Origin: Oscillospiraceae bacterium
Lineage (GTDB): Bacteria; Bacillota; Clostridia; Oscillospirales; Oscillospiraceae
Assembly: GCA_009786775.1 (NCBI GenBank)
Contig: WQRL01000066.1
Coordinates: 1-8,090 of the forward strand
DNA length: 8,090 nucleotides
Direction of reading: 5' to 3'
This document shows, piece by piece, positions 1 to 6,300 of this stretch; the first letter of the stretch is position 1, and every line of letters begins with the position of its first letter. The position numbers were made by a program, and so were the translations under genes. The notes beneath the pieces are model-generated. The model did not search any database and was not told where the DNA came from. It saw only the letters and a list, made by a program, of their open reading frames with translations.

Positions 1-1256
1 CCGAGCTTATCTGTTTTTTCGCACAAGATAACTTCGTGCCCGCGCTTAGCTGCCGTAATGGCCGCTTGCATACCGCCGGCACCGCCGCCTGCGACAAGCA
101 CCTTTTTCTTGACTGCGGGAAGCGAAGCCTCACAACTTAGCTCATGTCCAACATGGGGGTTTATGGGGCAGAGGAACTGCCCCTGTAATATGTGATTTGA
201 GAAGCAGGTCATGCACCGCATACACTTGTTAATTTCGCCGGCGCGCCCAAGCCTTGCTTTGAGCGGCAAGTCGGGGTCGGCAATTAATCCGCGCGCCACC
301 TGAATGACATCAGCCTGACCTGAGGCAATGATGTGCTCCATATGCTCAGGGTCAATAAGCGCACCGACGGTTGCCACAGGGATTGCGACGTGCTTTTTTA
401 TCTCTGCCGCGTATTGCACATTGACACCTTCCGGCAGGAACATGTCAGGATGTGTCACGGTAAAGACTTCCCAGACCTCATGGCTTCCGGCGGAAACGTG
501 AATCAGATCAACATGCCCGTCTAACTGCTTGGCAATAGCTATGCCCTCATCCAAGTCGTAGCCATTTGGGTTGCACTCAGAGCCGGATATGCGTATTTCG
601 ATTGGGAATTTAGGGCCGACAGCTTTGCGTATGGCCTTGCACACCTCTACGGCGAAGCGGCAACGGTTCTCTACACCGCCGCCCCACCTGTCTGTGCGCC
701 TGTTCAAAAAAGGCGACATAAACTCAGTTAGAAGCCATCCGTGGCCGCCGTGGATTGTAACCATTCCGAACCCGCACCGCTTTGCCCATGAAGCCGCATC
801 AGCGTATTGCTGCACAACCTCATATATTTTCTCTTCGGTCATCGCCTCGGCGTTAAATCCGTCTTTTGTTGTGTATTCCATAGGCCCGTAGATTTTATTG
901 CCGTCAGCAGCGGAGGAGCGGGCATTGCTGCCGCTATGTGAGAGCTCAATCGCGGCGACTGCACCGTGCCTGGTGATAGCTTCTGACAGCCTGGTCATAG
1001 CGGGGAGGCCCGCAGGGTTGTCGAGTACGAGATGTCCGTAGTTAAACCGCCCGTGTTTAGAGCAGATTACAGCATCACCGACGCAGACGGATGCCGCCCC
1101 GCCAATTGCCTTGCGCTCGTAATATGCGTTTGTTTCCGGCACGGGAAAGTGCTGTGATGTCATATACGCCGTCCCGGTGGGCGATGCAAATAGACGGTTG
1201 CGGAAAACCGTACCGGCCAGAGTTATTTGCGAAAACAAGTTGGGATATTTTAACAT
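1..1256 (-). CDS. Old Yellow Enzyme-family Fe-S flavoprotein, FadH/BaiCD architecture (partial, C-terminus missing)
   Basis: The frame opens at ATG (1256-1254) and runs off the left edge after 418 codons; full-length relatives have about 640-670 residues. Residues 1-335 form the FMN-binding TIM barrel, with FRNRLFASP, IELSHSG (103-109), HGGHGW (169-174), NRRTDRWGG (185-193), ENRCRFAVEV and ARGLIADP. Cysteines 345, 348, 351 and 363 (CMRCMTC, then C-PINP) should hold a [4Fe-4S] cluster. A dinucleotide-binding motif, VAGGGAGG (388-395), begins the FAD/NAD(P) part. Family members reduce activated C=C bonds of enoyl or enone substrates; some act as demethylases or dehydrogenases. The substrate is unknown. 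Trp174 occupies the place of the catalytic Tyr of E. coli FadH (Tyr166). The ribosome binding site is GGGGG (1271-1267), 10 bases upstream, and AGGAG inside the last permease codons may help by coupling. Confidence 0.92.
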   Translation of the reverse strand, partial: MLKYPNLFSQITLAGTVFRNRLFASPTGTAYMTSQHFPVPETNAYYERKAIGGAASVCVGDAVICSKHGRFNYGHLVLDNPAGLPAMTRLSEAITRHGAVAAIELSHSGSNARSSAADGNKIYGPMEYTTKDGFNAEAMTEEKIYEVVQQYADAASWAKRCGFGMVTIHGGHGWLLTEFMSPFLNRRTDRWGGGVENRCRFAVEVCKAIRKAVGPKFPIEIRISGSECNPNGYDLDEGIAIAKQLDGHVDLIHVSAGSHEVWEVFTVTHPDMFLPEGVNVQYAAEIKKHVAIPVATVGALIDPEHMEHIIASGQADVIQVARGLIADPDLPLKARLGRAGEINKCMRCMTCFSNHILQGQFLCPINPHVGHELSCEASLPAVKKKVLVAGGGAGGMQAAITAAKRGHEVILCEKTDKL

Positions 1257-1270
1257 GTCGGTGCTGCCCC

Positions 1271-3313
1271 CTATCTCCTCTTTAATTTCGGGTCAAGCGC
1301 ATCGCGCAGTCCGTCGCCAAGGAGGTTAAATGCAAGAACTGTTATCATTATAAATATACCTGGGAAGGTCATAAGCCACGGAGCTGTGCGTATAAAATCC
1401 CTGCCTGCCGAAACTAAAGTTCCCCACTCGGGTGCCGGTACAGGGACACCGAAGCCCAAGAAGGATAGCGAGGCCCCTACAATGATTGCTATTCCCAAGC
1501 TGGCGGTAATGGTGACAATAAGCGGAGCAAGGCTGTTAGGCAAGACCTGTGTGAAAATTATGCGGATATTAGAAAGCCCTATGGCTTTCGCCGCCTCGAC
1601 AAACTCCTGCCCACGGACGGTTAGCACGGCGGCTCTTGTTATTCGGATAAAAATGGGTATGGCATTTACCCCGACAGCGATGATAAGGTTTTGGAGGCTT
1701 TGCCCAAGCACAATGACGATAACCATTCCAAGAAGTATGCTGGGGATTGACGCCAAAATGTCAGATGCGCGCATTATAATATCGTCTATTATCCCTGTAT
1801 AAAATCCGGCGATAGCTCCTAAAAAGATTCCGAAAATTGCAGCAATCCCAACCGAACCAAATCCGATGGCTATGGAGTAACGGGTTCCATAAAGCGTGCG
1901 CAAAAACAAGTCGCGCCCCATATTATCGGTGCCGAACAGGTGCTGAAGACTGGGCGAATAAAAGCGTTGCGGGCTGGTTGCTGTGACAGAGTCAAAACTG
2001 ATAAACAGTGAAACAATGAAAGTTATAAACAAAAGGCCAACGATTACAAGTCCTGCCATTGCACTCTTGCTTTTTCTTAAACTGTGGAAAATATCGGCAA
2101 AACGGCTGCGCTTTTTATACTTTTTAGAAATAAGCGCGGAGCTGCCGGCACCTGACGGTTGGCTGTTTTTTGCCGAGGCATATACGGGAGAAGGTTCCGG
2201 CACACTTTTGGGCTCCGGTGCTTTCTCGGGCTGCGGAGGAGGGCAAGGTTCTTGCTCGGGAATGGGAGGCTTGAAGGTGCGGGCCTCTTCGCTCTTAGAG
2301 CTTGCAGCGGACACCGGAGCGGGAAGGCTTGTGTTTCTCGGTGGGCTGTCTTGTGGCTTTTTGCGGGGCTTCTTTCTTTTAACGCCGATGTACTGAGCTT
2401 TGATTCTCGGATCGACAAATACATATGACAAATCAATTAATAGCTGTAACAAAACATATAGCACAGTCGTCATTATTACTGCGCCTGTAGCTGCCGTGAC
2501 ATCTCTGGCCATAACCGCATCGACAGTCATGCGCCCGACTCCCGGCCATGCGAACACAGTTTCAATGACAGCAGAACCCGCAATAGAAACACCTAGGGAG
2601 TTTCCGATCGTCGTCAGTATCGGTATCCATGCGTTTGCGAGGGCGTGTTTTCTTATGACAACCTTTTCAGGCACGCCTTTTGCCCTTGCTGTGCGCAGAT
2701 AGTCTGAGCTTAAAACCTCAAGCATGCTGGATCTGGTTTGTCTCGTGGAGGAAGCCATAAGCATAAGGCCGCTACACACCCCAGGAAGTATTATACTGCG
2801 GAAGCCATCTCTGTTGCCCGATGATGGGAGCCATCCCAGCCAATGGGAAAATATCAGAATCAACAAAAGTCCCAGCCAAAAACTTGGCATGGACATTCCA
2901 ATCATAGTAAACGATGTTGTCAAAGTGTCTGTCAGCTTACCGGCACGCCTTGCGGCGAGCATACCCATAGGGATTGAGATGCTTAGACCTACAATGAGTG
3001 AAGCAAGGGTCAATATTAAAGTGTTGGGCAGTCTGCTGATGTATGTGTTCCACACACTTATTCCAGTGGTGTCGGACACCCCTAGGTCTCCTTGCACAAG
3101 ATTTACCATGTACCTCCAATACCTGTAAATCATCGGCCTGTCAAGGTTGAACTGCGCCCTAAGCTCAGCAATTTCCTCTTCGGTCATTACTCCGGTAATC
3201 ATATTGTCAACAATTGTTCCGGGCGCGGCTTCCATGAGCGCAAACACGATGAAAGATACTATGACGAGTAGCGGAATCAGCAATAGAATACGTTTTATCA
3301 CATAGCGGCTCAA
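1271..3313 (-). CDS. Fused DppB-DppC type ABC transporter permease (two permease domains in one chain)
   Basis: One uninterrupted frame of 680 residues contains both halves of a peptide/nickel-type permease that are normally separate proteins of about 310 and 300 residues. Residues 1-308 are DppB-like: the opening SRYVIKRILLLIP, the APG motif at 30-32, about six membrane segments, the EAA loop SSDYLRTARAKGVPEKVVI (202-220) and the ending DPRIKAQY. Residues about 410-680 are DppC-like: the N-terminal hydrophobic helix (416-437), FGTDNMGRDLF (460-470), several membrane segments, the EAA loop EFVEAAKAIGLSNIRIIF (570-587) and the ending DALDPKL. Both EAA loops, which contact the ATPases, are intact, so both halves should work. 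A charged, proline-rich linker of roughly 95 residues joins them; both flanking termini are cytoplasmic in this family, so it should lie in the cytoplasm. No ATPase gene is in the window. The stop codon lies 14 bases before the OYE-family gene, which suggests translational coupling. Confidence 0.92.
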   Translation of the reverse strand: MSRYVIKRILLLIPLLVIVSFIVFALMEAAPGTIVDNMITGVMTEEEIAELRAQFNLDRPMIYRYWRYMVNLVQGDLGVSDTTGISVWNTYISRLPNTLILTLASLIVGLSISIPMGMLAARRAGKLTDTLTTSFTMIGMSMPSFWLGLLLILIFSHWLGWLPSSGNRDGFRSIILPGVCSGLMLMASSTRQTRSSMLEVLSSDYLRTARAKGVPEKVVIRKHALANAWIPILTTIGNSLGVSIAGSAVIETVFAWPGVGRMTVDAVMARDVTAATGAVIMTTVLYVLLQLLIDLSYVFVDPRIKAQYIGVKRKKPRKKPQDSPPRNTSLPAPVSAASSKSEEARTFKPPIPEQEPCPPPQPEKAPEPKSVPEPSPVYASAKNSQPSGAGSSALISKKYKKRSRFADIFHSLRKSKSAMAGLVIVGLLFITFIVSLFISFDSVTATSPQRFYSPSLQHLFGTDNMGRDLFLRTLYGTRYSIAIGFGSVGIAAIFGIFLGAIAGFYTGIIDDIIMRASDILASIPSILLGMVIVIVLGQSLQNLIIAVGVNAIPIFIRITRAAVLTVRGQEFVEAAKAIGLSNIRIIFTQVLPNSLAPLIVTITASLGIAIIVGASLSFLGFGVPVPAPEWGTLVSAGRDFIRTAPWLMTFPGIFIMITVLAFNLLGDGLRDALDPKLKRR
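2099..2383 (-). other. Proline-rich, charged linker between the two permease domains
   Basis: Residues about 311-405 of the permease begin with a basic patch (VKRKKPRKKP), continue into a Pro/Glu/Ser/Ala tract including PEPKSVPEPSP, and end in a second basic patch (KKYKKRSR). No membrane segment or known domain is visible. It is probably a flexible cytoplasmic tether, and the in-frame low-complexity sequence argues against a sequencing error that simply removed a stop codon. Confidence 0.8.
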
Positions 3314-3322
3314 CTGAGATGT

Positions 3323-3328
3323 CCTCCT
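3323..3328 (-). promoter_or_regulatory. Ribosome binding site fixing a TTG start for the permease
   Basis: A perfect AGGAGG lies 9 bases upstream of TTG (3313-3311). The residues that follow (SRYVIKRILLLIP) match the standard DppB opening, so TTG is the start codon. Confidence 0.8.
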
Positions 3329-3341
3329 CTTAGTTTTATTT

Positions 3342-3373
3342 AGTTTGACCGGGGCTCACGCCCCGGTCAAACT
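3342..3373 (-). repeat. Perfect 14-bp GC-rich intercistronic stem-loop
   Basis: The arms at 3342-3355 (AGTTTGACCGGGGC) and 3360-3373 are perfectly complementary over 14 bases with a TCAC/GTGA tetraloop. On the minus strand it is followed by CTAAATAAAACT, with no T-run, so it does not look like a complete intrinsic terminator. Its place between a binding-protein gene and its permease gene suggests that it protects the upstream message from 3' decay or attenuates transcription, which is a common way to set high binding protein and low permease. Confidence 0.8.
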
Positions 3374-3393
3374 CTGGCGTCGCAAAATGCCAG
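3374..3393 (-). repeat. Small stem-loop just after the binding-protein gene
   Basis: CTGGC (3374-3378) and GCCAG (3389-3393) form a 5-bp stem with a 10-base loop directly beside the larger stem-loop and 9 bases after the stop codon. With its neighbour it gives two tandem hairpins in the mRNA. On its own the stem is short and weak. Confidence 0.35.
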
Positions 3394-3402
3394 GCCTTTA
3401 GC

Positions 3403-5031
3403 CTAATCCAAAACTCTGTGGATATTTCTCATGCAGGCAAAATCGCCGAACATGAAGTCGATTCCTGCAACCCCTCTCACGCCCGCTGCGGCGTTTATTA
3501 GGAAGAATAGATTAAAGCCAGGGGGGTCTTCAGCCATGATTTCCTGAATGCGGAAGTAATGGGCGCGGCGAGCTTCTAAGTCACTGATACCGCGTGCTTC
3601 CTCAAGCATCTGCGTAATTACTGGATTGTTATATGAAACTCTGTTTTGCCCGGCAAATGGCAGGAACAGCTGCGCCGCTGAGCCGGCGTTCGGGCTGAAA
3701 GCGCCAACCCATATAATCATTTGGGATTGGTTGTTGTCAAAGGTTACGTAAGATGCAAGGCCCGCTGGATCCATAGCATTGACTTCGATGTTTAGGCCGA
3801 TTCTCTGTAGCTGGGACTGAACAACCTCTGCCGCTACAACATTTGTGGCAATTGCAGTGGCTAGCTCAACGGTTTCCCCATTCCAGACAGAACGCTCAAG
3901 GTATGCCCTGGCTGCATCAAGGTCTAGAGGAATTATCGGTATGTCATCGTTTCTAAATTCCGTCAAGCCCCAAAGGGTTCCTGATTTTTCGGGAACAGCG
4001 AAATCGCCTCTTGCAACTGCGGCAATCTCTTCTCTGTCAATAGCAGAAGCCACTGCGCGCCTGAAGTACAAGCAGCTAGCAAGGGGGTCTGTCTGGTTAA
4101 AGCCGAGATAGCTCATGACAACGGGGCTCCATCTGTAAACCACGAAGTTTTCTGTGTCAGCTTCAAGCACGGGCAGGTCAACGAAAGAAATTGAGAAGCA
4201 TACATGGCTCTCTTCATTTTGAATCATTGTAAAGCGTGTGCTTACCTCAGGGACAAAGCGCAGAACCAGCTCCCTTGTTATCGCAGGGCCGCCCCAGTAG
4301 TCATCATTGCGTTCCAGCCTGACGTAGTCGTTTGTGGAAAAAGATGTGACAGTATATGGTCCGGTTCCGACCCAAGAGCCCGTTTCAGGGTTCTCGGAGA
4401 GAGCTCTTTGGTTGAGGATTCCTGCCGAGGCGGCAGCCATCTCGAACATGAAATCAACATTGACATCGGATAGAACAAGCTGAACAGTGTGCGTGCCAAT
4501 AGCTGTAGCCTCTTCAACATCACGCCATCTGTCAAAGGCTATGGTTCCCGGATGCTCTTGTGCTATTTGCGCAGTAAACACTACATCTTCAGCTGTGAGG
4601 TGGTCTCCGTTGTGGAAGTAAACGTCCTCGCGAAGGTGGAATATAAATGTTTGATTATCGTCAGTTTCCCAAGATTGCGCGAGCATCGGCCCATACTGGC
4701 CTTCACCCAGGAAGGTAACAAGCCTGTCATAGATAAGGTTGTATACCCAAATCGTTGACGACGGGGAACCGGCGGGTGAGAGGGGGTTGACAACAGCGAT
4801 AGGGTTATTGTCAACAATTATGTCCAGAAAATCTGCAAACTGGGCGCCTTCAGGTGGCGGGGCAGTAGGATCTGGTGCAGTGGCGGGTTCCGTAGGGGTA
4901 GCAGCTTGATTTGTGCCTGGAGTTGTAGCTGGCGCCGCCGTGTCGTCTATAGGGGCACAGGCGGCCAGCAGTCCTAGACACATGACTGAGGTAATCAGCA
5001 GGGCTAATGCGCGTTTTGTTCTCTTTTTCAT
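3403..5031 (-). CDS. ABC transporter solute-binding lipoprotein, peptide/nickel/opine family (SBP_bac_5)
   Basis: The protein has 542 residues, a usual length for this family. A basic N-terminus (MKKRTKR) and a hydrophobic segment end in the lipobox LAAC, so Cys25 should be lipidated and the protein anchored outside the membrane. Residues 26-62 form a Thr/Pro/Ala-rich tether. The SBP_bac_5 core is clear at about 116-155, with LAQSWETDDNQTFIFHLR followed by FHNGDHLTAEDVVFT. Further family features are the WVGTGPYTV segment and FRRAVASAIDREEIA. The family delivers oligopeptides, but also nickel chelates, opines, glycosides and other small molecules, to a DppBC/OppBC permease; the ligand here cannot be predicted. 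The start is supported by AAGGAG (5046-5041), 9 bases before the ATG. The fused permease gene follows 89 bases later, after a strong stem-loop, which would allow more binding protein than permease to be made. Confidence 0.93.
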   Translation of the reverse strand: MKKRTKRALALLITSVMCLGLLAACAPIDDTAAPATTPGTNQAATPTEPATAPDPTAPPPEGAQFADFLDIIVDNNPIAVVNPLSPAGSPSSTIWVYNLIYDRLVTFLGEGQYGPMLAQSWETDDNQTFIFHLREDVYFHNGDHLTAEDVVFTAQIAQEHPGTIAFDRWRDVEEATAIGTHTVQLVLSDVNVDFMFEMAAASAGILNQRALSENPETGSWVGTGPYTVTSFSTNDYVRLERNDDYWGGPAITRELVLRFVPEVSTRFTMIQNEESHVCFSISFVDLPVLEADTENFVVYRWSPVVMSYLGFNQTDPLASCLYFRRAVASAIDREEIAAVARGDFAVPEKSGTLWGLTEFRNDDIPIIPLDLDAARAYLERSVWNGETVELATAIATNVVAAEVVQSQLQRIGLNIEVNAMDPAGLASYVTFDNNQSQMIIWVGAFSPNAGSAAQLFLPFAGQNRVSYNNPVITQMLEEARGISDLEARRAHYFRIQEIMAEDPPGFNLFFLINAAAGVRGVAGIDFMFGDFACMRNIHRVLD

Positions 5032-5067
5032 TTATCCTTTCTCCTTTTGTTGTAGTGATATTCTTTT

Positions 5068-5097
5068 ATTTTAGAATCTGCTTTTTTGTAAAGTGAA
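5068..5097 (-). promoter_or_regulatory. Candidate internal promoter of the solute-binding protein gene
   Basis: On the minus strand, TTCACT (5097-5092) is followed by an 18-base spacer and TAAAAT (5073-5068), matching sigma-A consensus at four of six and five of six positions. Transcription would begin near 5061, some 30 bases before the ATG. The 95-base gap, the largest inside the presumed operon, fits a separate promoter for the transporter genes. Confidence 0.4.
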
Positions 5098-5107
5098 AAA
5101 CAGATCC
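5074..5107 (-). repeat. Inverted repeat overlapping the candidate promoter of the binding-protein gene
   Basis: The arms GAATCTG (5074-5080) and CAGATCC (5101-5107) share a complementary ATCTG/CAGAT core. The inner flanks, T-rich (5082-5087) and A-rich (5096-5100), extend the pairing with one bulged base. The repeat covers the proposed -35 and spacer, so it could be an operator. In RNA it could form a hairpin after the AKR-like gene, but without a following T-run. Confidence 0.35.
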
Positions 5108-5126
5108 CTTAGCGACCTTGCAATGT

Positions 5127-6281
5127 TTACTTTTGTGCATATGCGCAAGAGGCATCCAAAACAATTTTTTGAATAGGCAAACGCTTGGGACAGTGCTTGT
5201 TACACAAGCCGCACTGTAAACATTCTATGTCTTGATGGCGCTCTATGCTGTACTGTAGTTTGGGTATCGCCGAATTTGAGAACATTTTGCCGTCATTGAC
5301 GAGTTCAATGATGCGCGGAGCATCAATTCCTACGGCGCAAGGCATACAGCAATAGCACGAGGTGCAAAGGTAGTCCCTGTTTGCGTAATATGCGTCCCTT
5401 ATTCTGGCTGCATCCAACGACTCCCACACATCAGGTTCTCCTGGCGTCACATCTTCGGCATATCTCAAATATCTTTGAGCGTGCTTAGTTGTTGGGCACT
5501 CGGACTCAATAGACAGTTGCGCCGATGAAACTTCTTCAAAAGCCAGCACCCATTTGACACACCGCTCTTCCGGGGATTGCTTCACCTGTGCATTTTCCAG
5601 CACATCCTCTACATTCTCAGGAATGTTTTTTAGCAAACGCCCTGATTTTGTAATGCCGGCCGCAATAACCCCATTGTTATATTCCTGTGTAAACTTAAAT
5701 CCGCCTGCGCCGGGATGATGCTTATAGTCAAGAAGGGACAGTTCCATTTGTACAAAAGCCCAGTGGGGATAAGTGCCGTTAATGTCTTTAAGGTAATGCG
5801 GGTCATCATGGAAAGCAATTCCTGCATGGCTTGAGATACGCGAGGCTGAAATACTTTCTACCCAAGCTGAGATGCCTATGGACTTCAGTGCCGCCCAATT
5901 GAATCTGTTGACACCGTCCAGTACGCAAAAATCAACCGAATCAAGACCGAACAGCTCAAGCTGTGCGGCTAGAGAGTTACTGAGTTCTTGCTGTGATGAC
6001 ACGCGGTGCGTAGGGACGTTGATAGCCAGCTTAACCTTCTCCCGGTATCCGCCGTCTAATGCGTTTTTGACATATTCACAAGCGGTTTCGGGATTTTTGA
6101 ATAGTAGCGGATGTCCTAAATTTATGAAGTTTACACCTTGGTCTATCATGTATCTTATGGTGCCGGTACGCTTTTCGGAACTTGTGCGCTCAGGGGCTGC
6201 GATAGCCTCTTCCCGGCAAAGTACACCGAGCGAAAGCTCCGAAATCAACCAATCTTGGTTCCCAAATTTTCGGTATCTCAG
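5127..6281 (-). CDS. Aldo/keto reductase-like protein with C-terminal 2x[4Fe-4S] domain (COG1453 type), AKR catalytic tetrad lost
   Basis: The product has 384 residues if started at CTG, or 373 from the internal TTG at 6248. The CTG start is preferred because it restores the family N-terminus and has a well-placed Shine-Dalgarno. The first ~270 residues follow a TIM-barrel aldo/keto reductase, with landmarks MIDQGVNF, GGYREKVKLA, QLELFGLDSVDF and GIAFHDD. The C-terminus carries two cysteine clusters, CTSCYCCMPC (306-315) followed by GIDAP, and CLQCGLCNKHCP (354-365), as expected for two [4Fe-4S] clusters. Aligned by eye with the family, the catalytic tetrad is missing: Asp in the D-T-A segment is Asn54, the Tyr five residues on is Leu59, the Lys of the A-T-K-L-P segment is Asn88 and the His of L-L-H is Asp122. 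It is therefore unlikely to do ordinary NAD(P)H carbonyl reduction. An electron-transfer or partner-protein role, for instance with the flavoenzyme encoded downstream, is inference. It follows the cupin gene by 19 bases, which suggests one operon. Confidence 0.85.
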   Translation of the reverse strand: MRYRKFGNQDWLISELSLGVLCREEAIAAPERTSSEKRTGTIRYMIDQGVNFINLGHPLLFKNPETACEYVKNALDGGYREKVKLAINVPTHRVSSQQELSNSLAAQLELFGLDSVDFCVLDGVNRFNWAALKSIGISAWVESISASRISSHAGIAFHDDPHYLKDINGTYPHWAFVQMELSLLDYKHHPGAGGFKFTQEYNNGVIAAGITKSGRLLKNIPENVEDVLENAQVKQSPEERCVKWVLAFEEVSSAQLSIESECPTTKHAQRYLRYAEDVTPGEPDVWESLDAARIRDAYYANRDYLCTSCYCCMPCAVGIDAPRIIELVNDGKMFSNSAIPKLQYSIERHQDIECLQCGLCNKHCPKRLPIQKIVLDASCAYAQK

Positions 6282-6295
6282 CGGTCATACCTCCC
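6279..6295 (-). promoter_or_regulatory. Shine-Dalgarno and CTG start of the AKR-like gene
   Basis: GGGAGG (6295-6290) is followed after 8 bases by CTG (6281-6279). The codons after CTG read RYRKFGNQDWLISEL, which matches the usual opening M-(K/R)-Y-R-x-(F/L)-G of this aldo/keto reductase group at exactly the initiator position. An in-frame TGA lies two codons upstream (6287-6285), so no earlier start is possible. The ATG at 6288 is out of frame and only 1 base from the Shine-Dalgarno. Confidence 0.6.
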
Positions 6296-6300
6296 GCACT

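Noticed and set aside
571..891. Plus-strand ORF of 106 codons, and others at 333-524 and 1091-1285
   Set aside because: They lie antisense to the OYE-family gene, whose minus-strand frame is open from 1256 to the window edge and carries clear family motifs. The plus-strand translations show no domain.
1386..2702. Plus-strand ORFs at 1386-1802, 1983-2396, 2159-2428 and 2400-2702, and a minus-strand ORF at 2077-2436
   Set aside because: They are shadows of the permease gene. The longest overlie its GC-rich, proline-coding linker, where stop codons are rare in the other frames.
3342..3373. Classical rho-independent terminator
   Set aside because: The stem is strong, but neither strand has a run of T residues after it (CTAAATAAAACT on the minus strand, CTGGCGTCG on the plus strand), and the permease gene with its own AGGAGG follows closely.
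6191..6288. ATG at 6288-6286 as start of the AKR-like gene or of a leader peptide
   Set aside because: Its frame meets TGA after 32 codons, is not the AKR frame, and the ATG lies only one base from the Shine-Dalgarno. A programmed +1 shift would be needed and no slippery site suited to that shift is evident.
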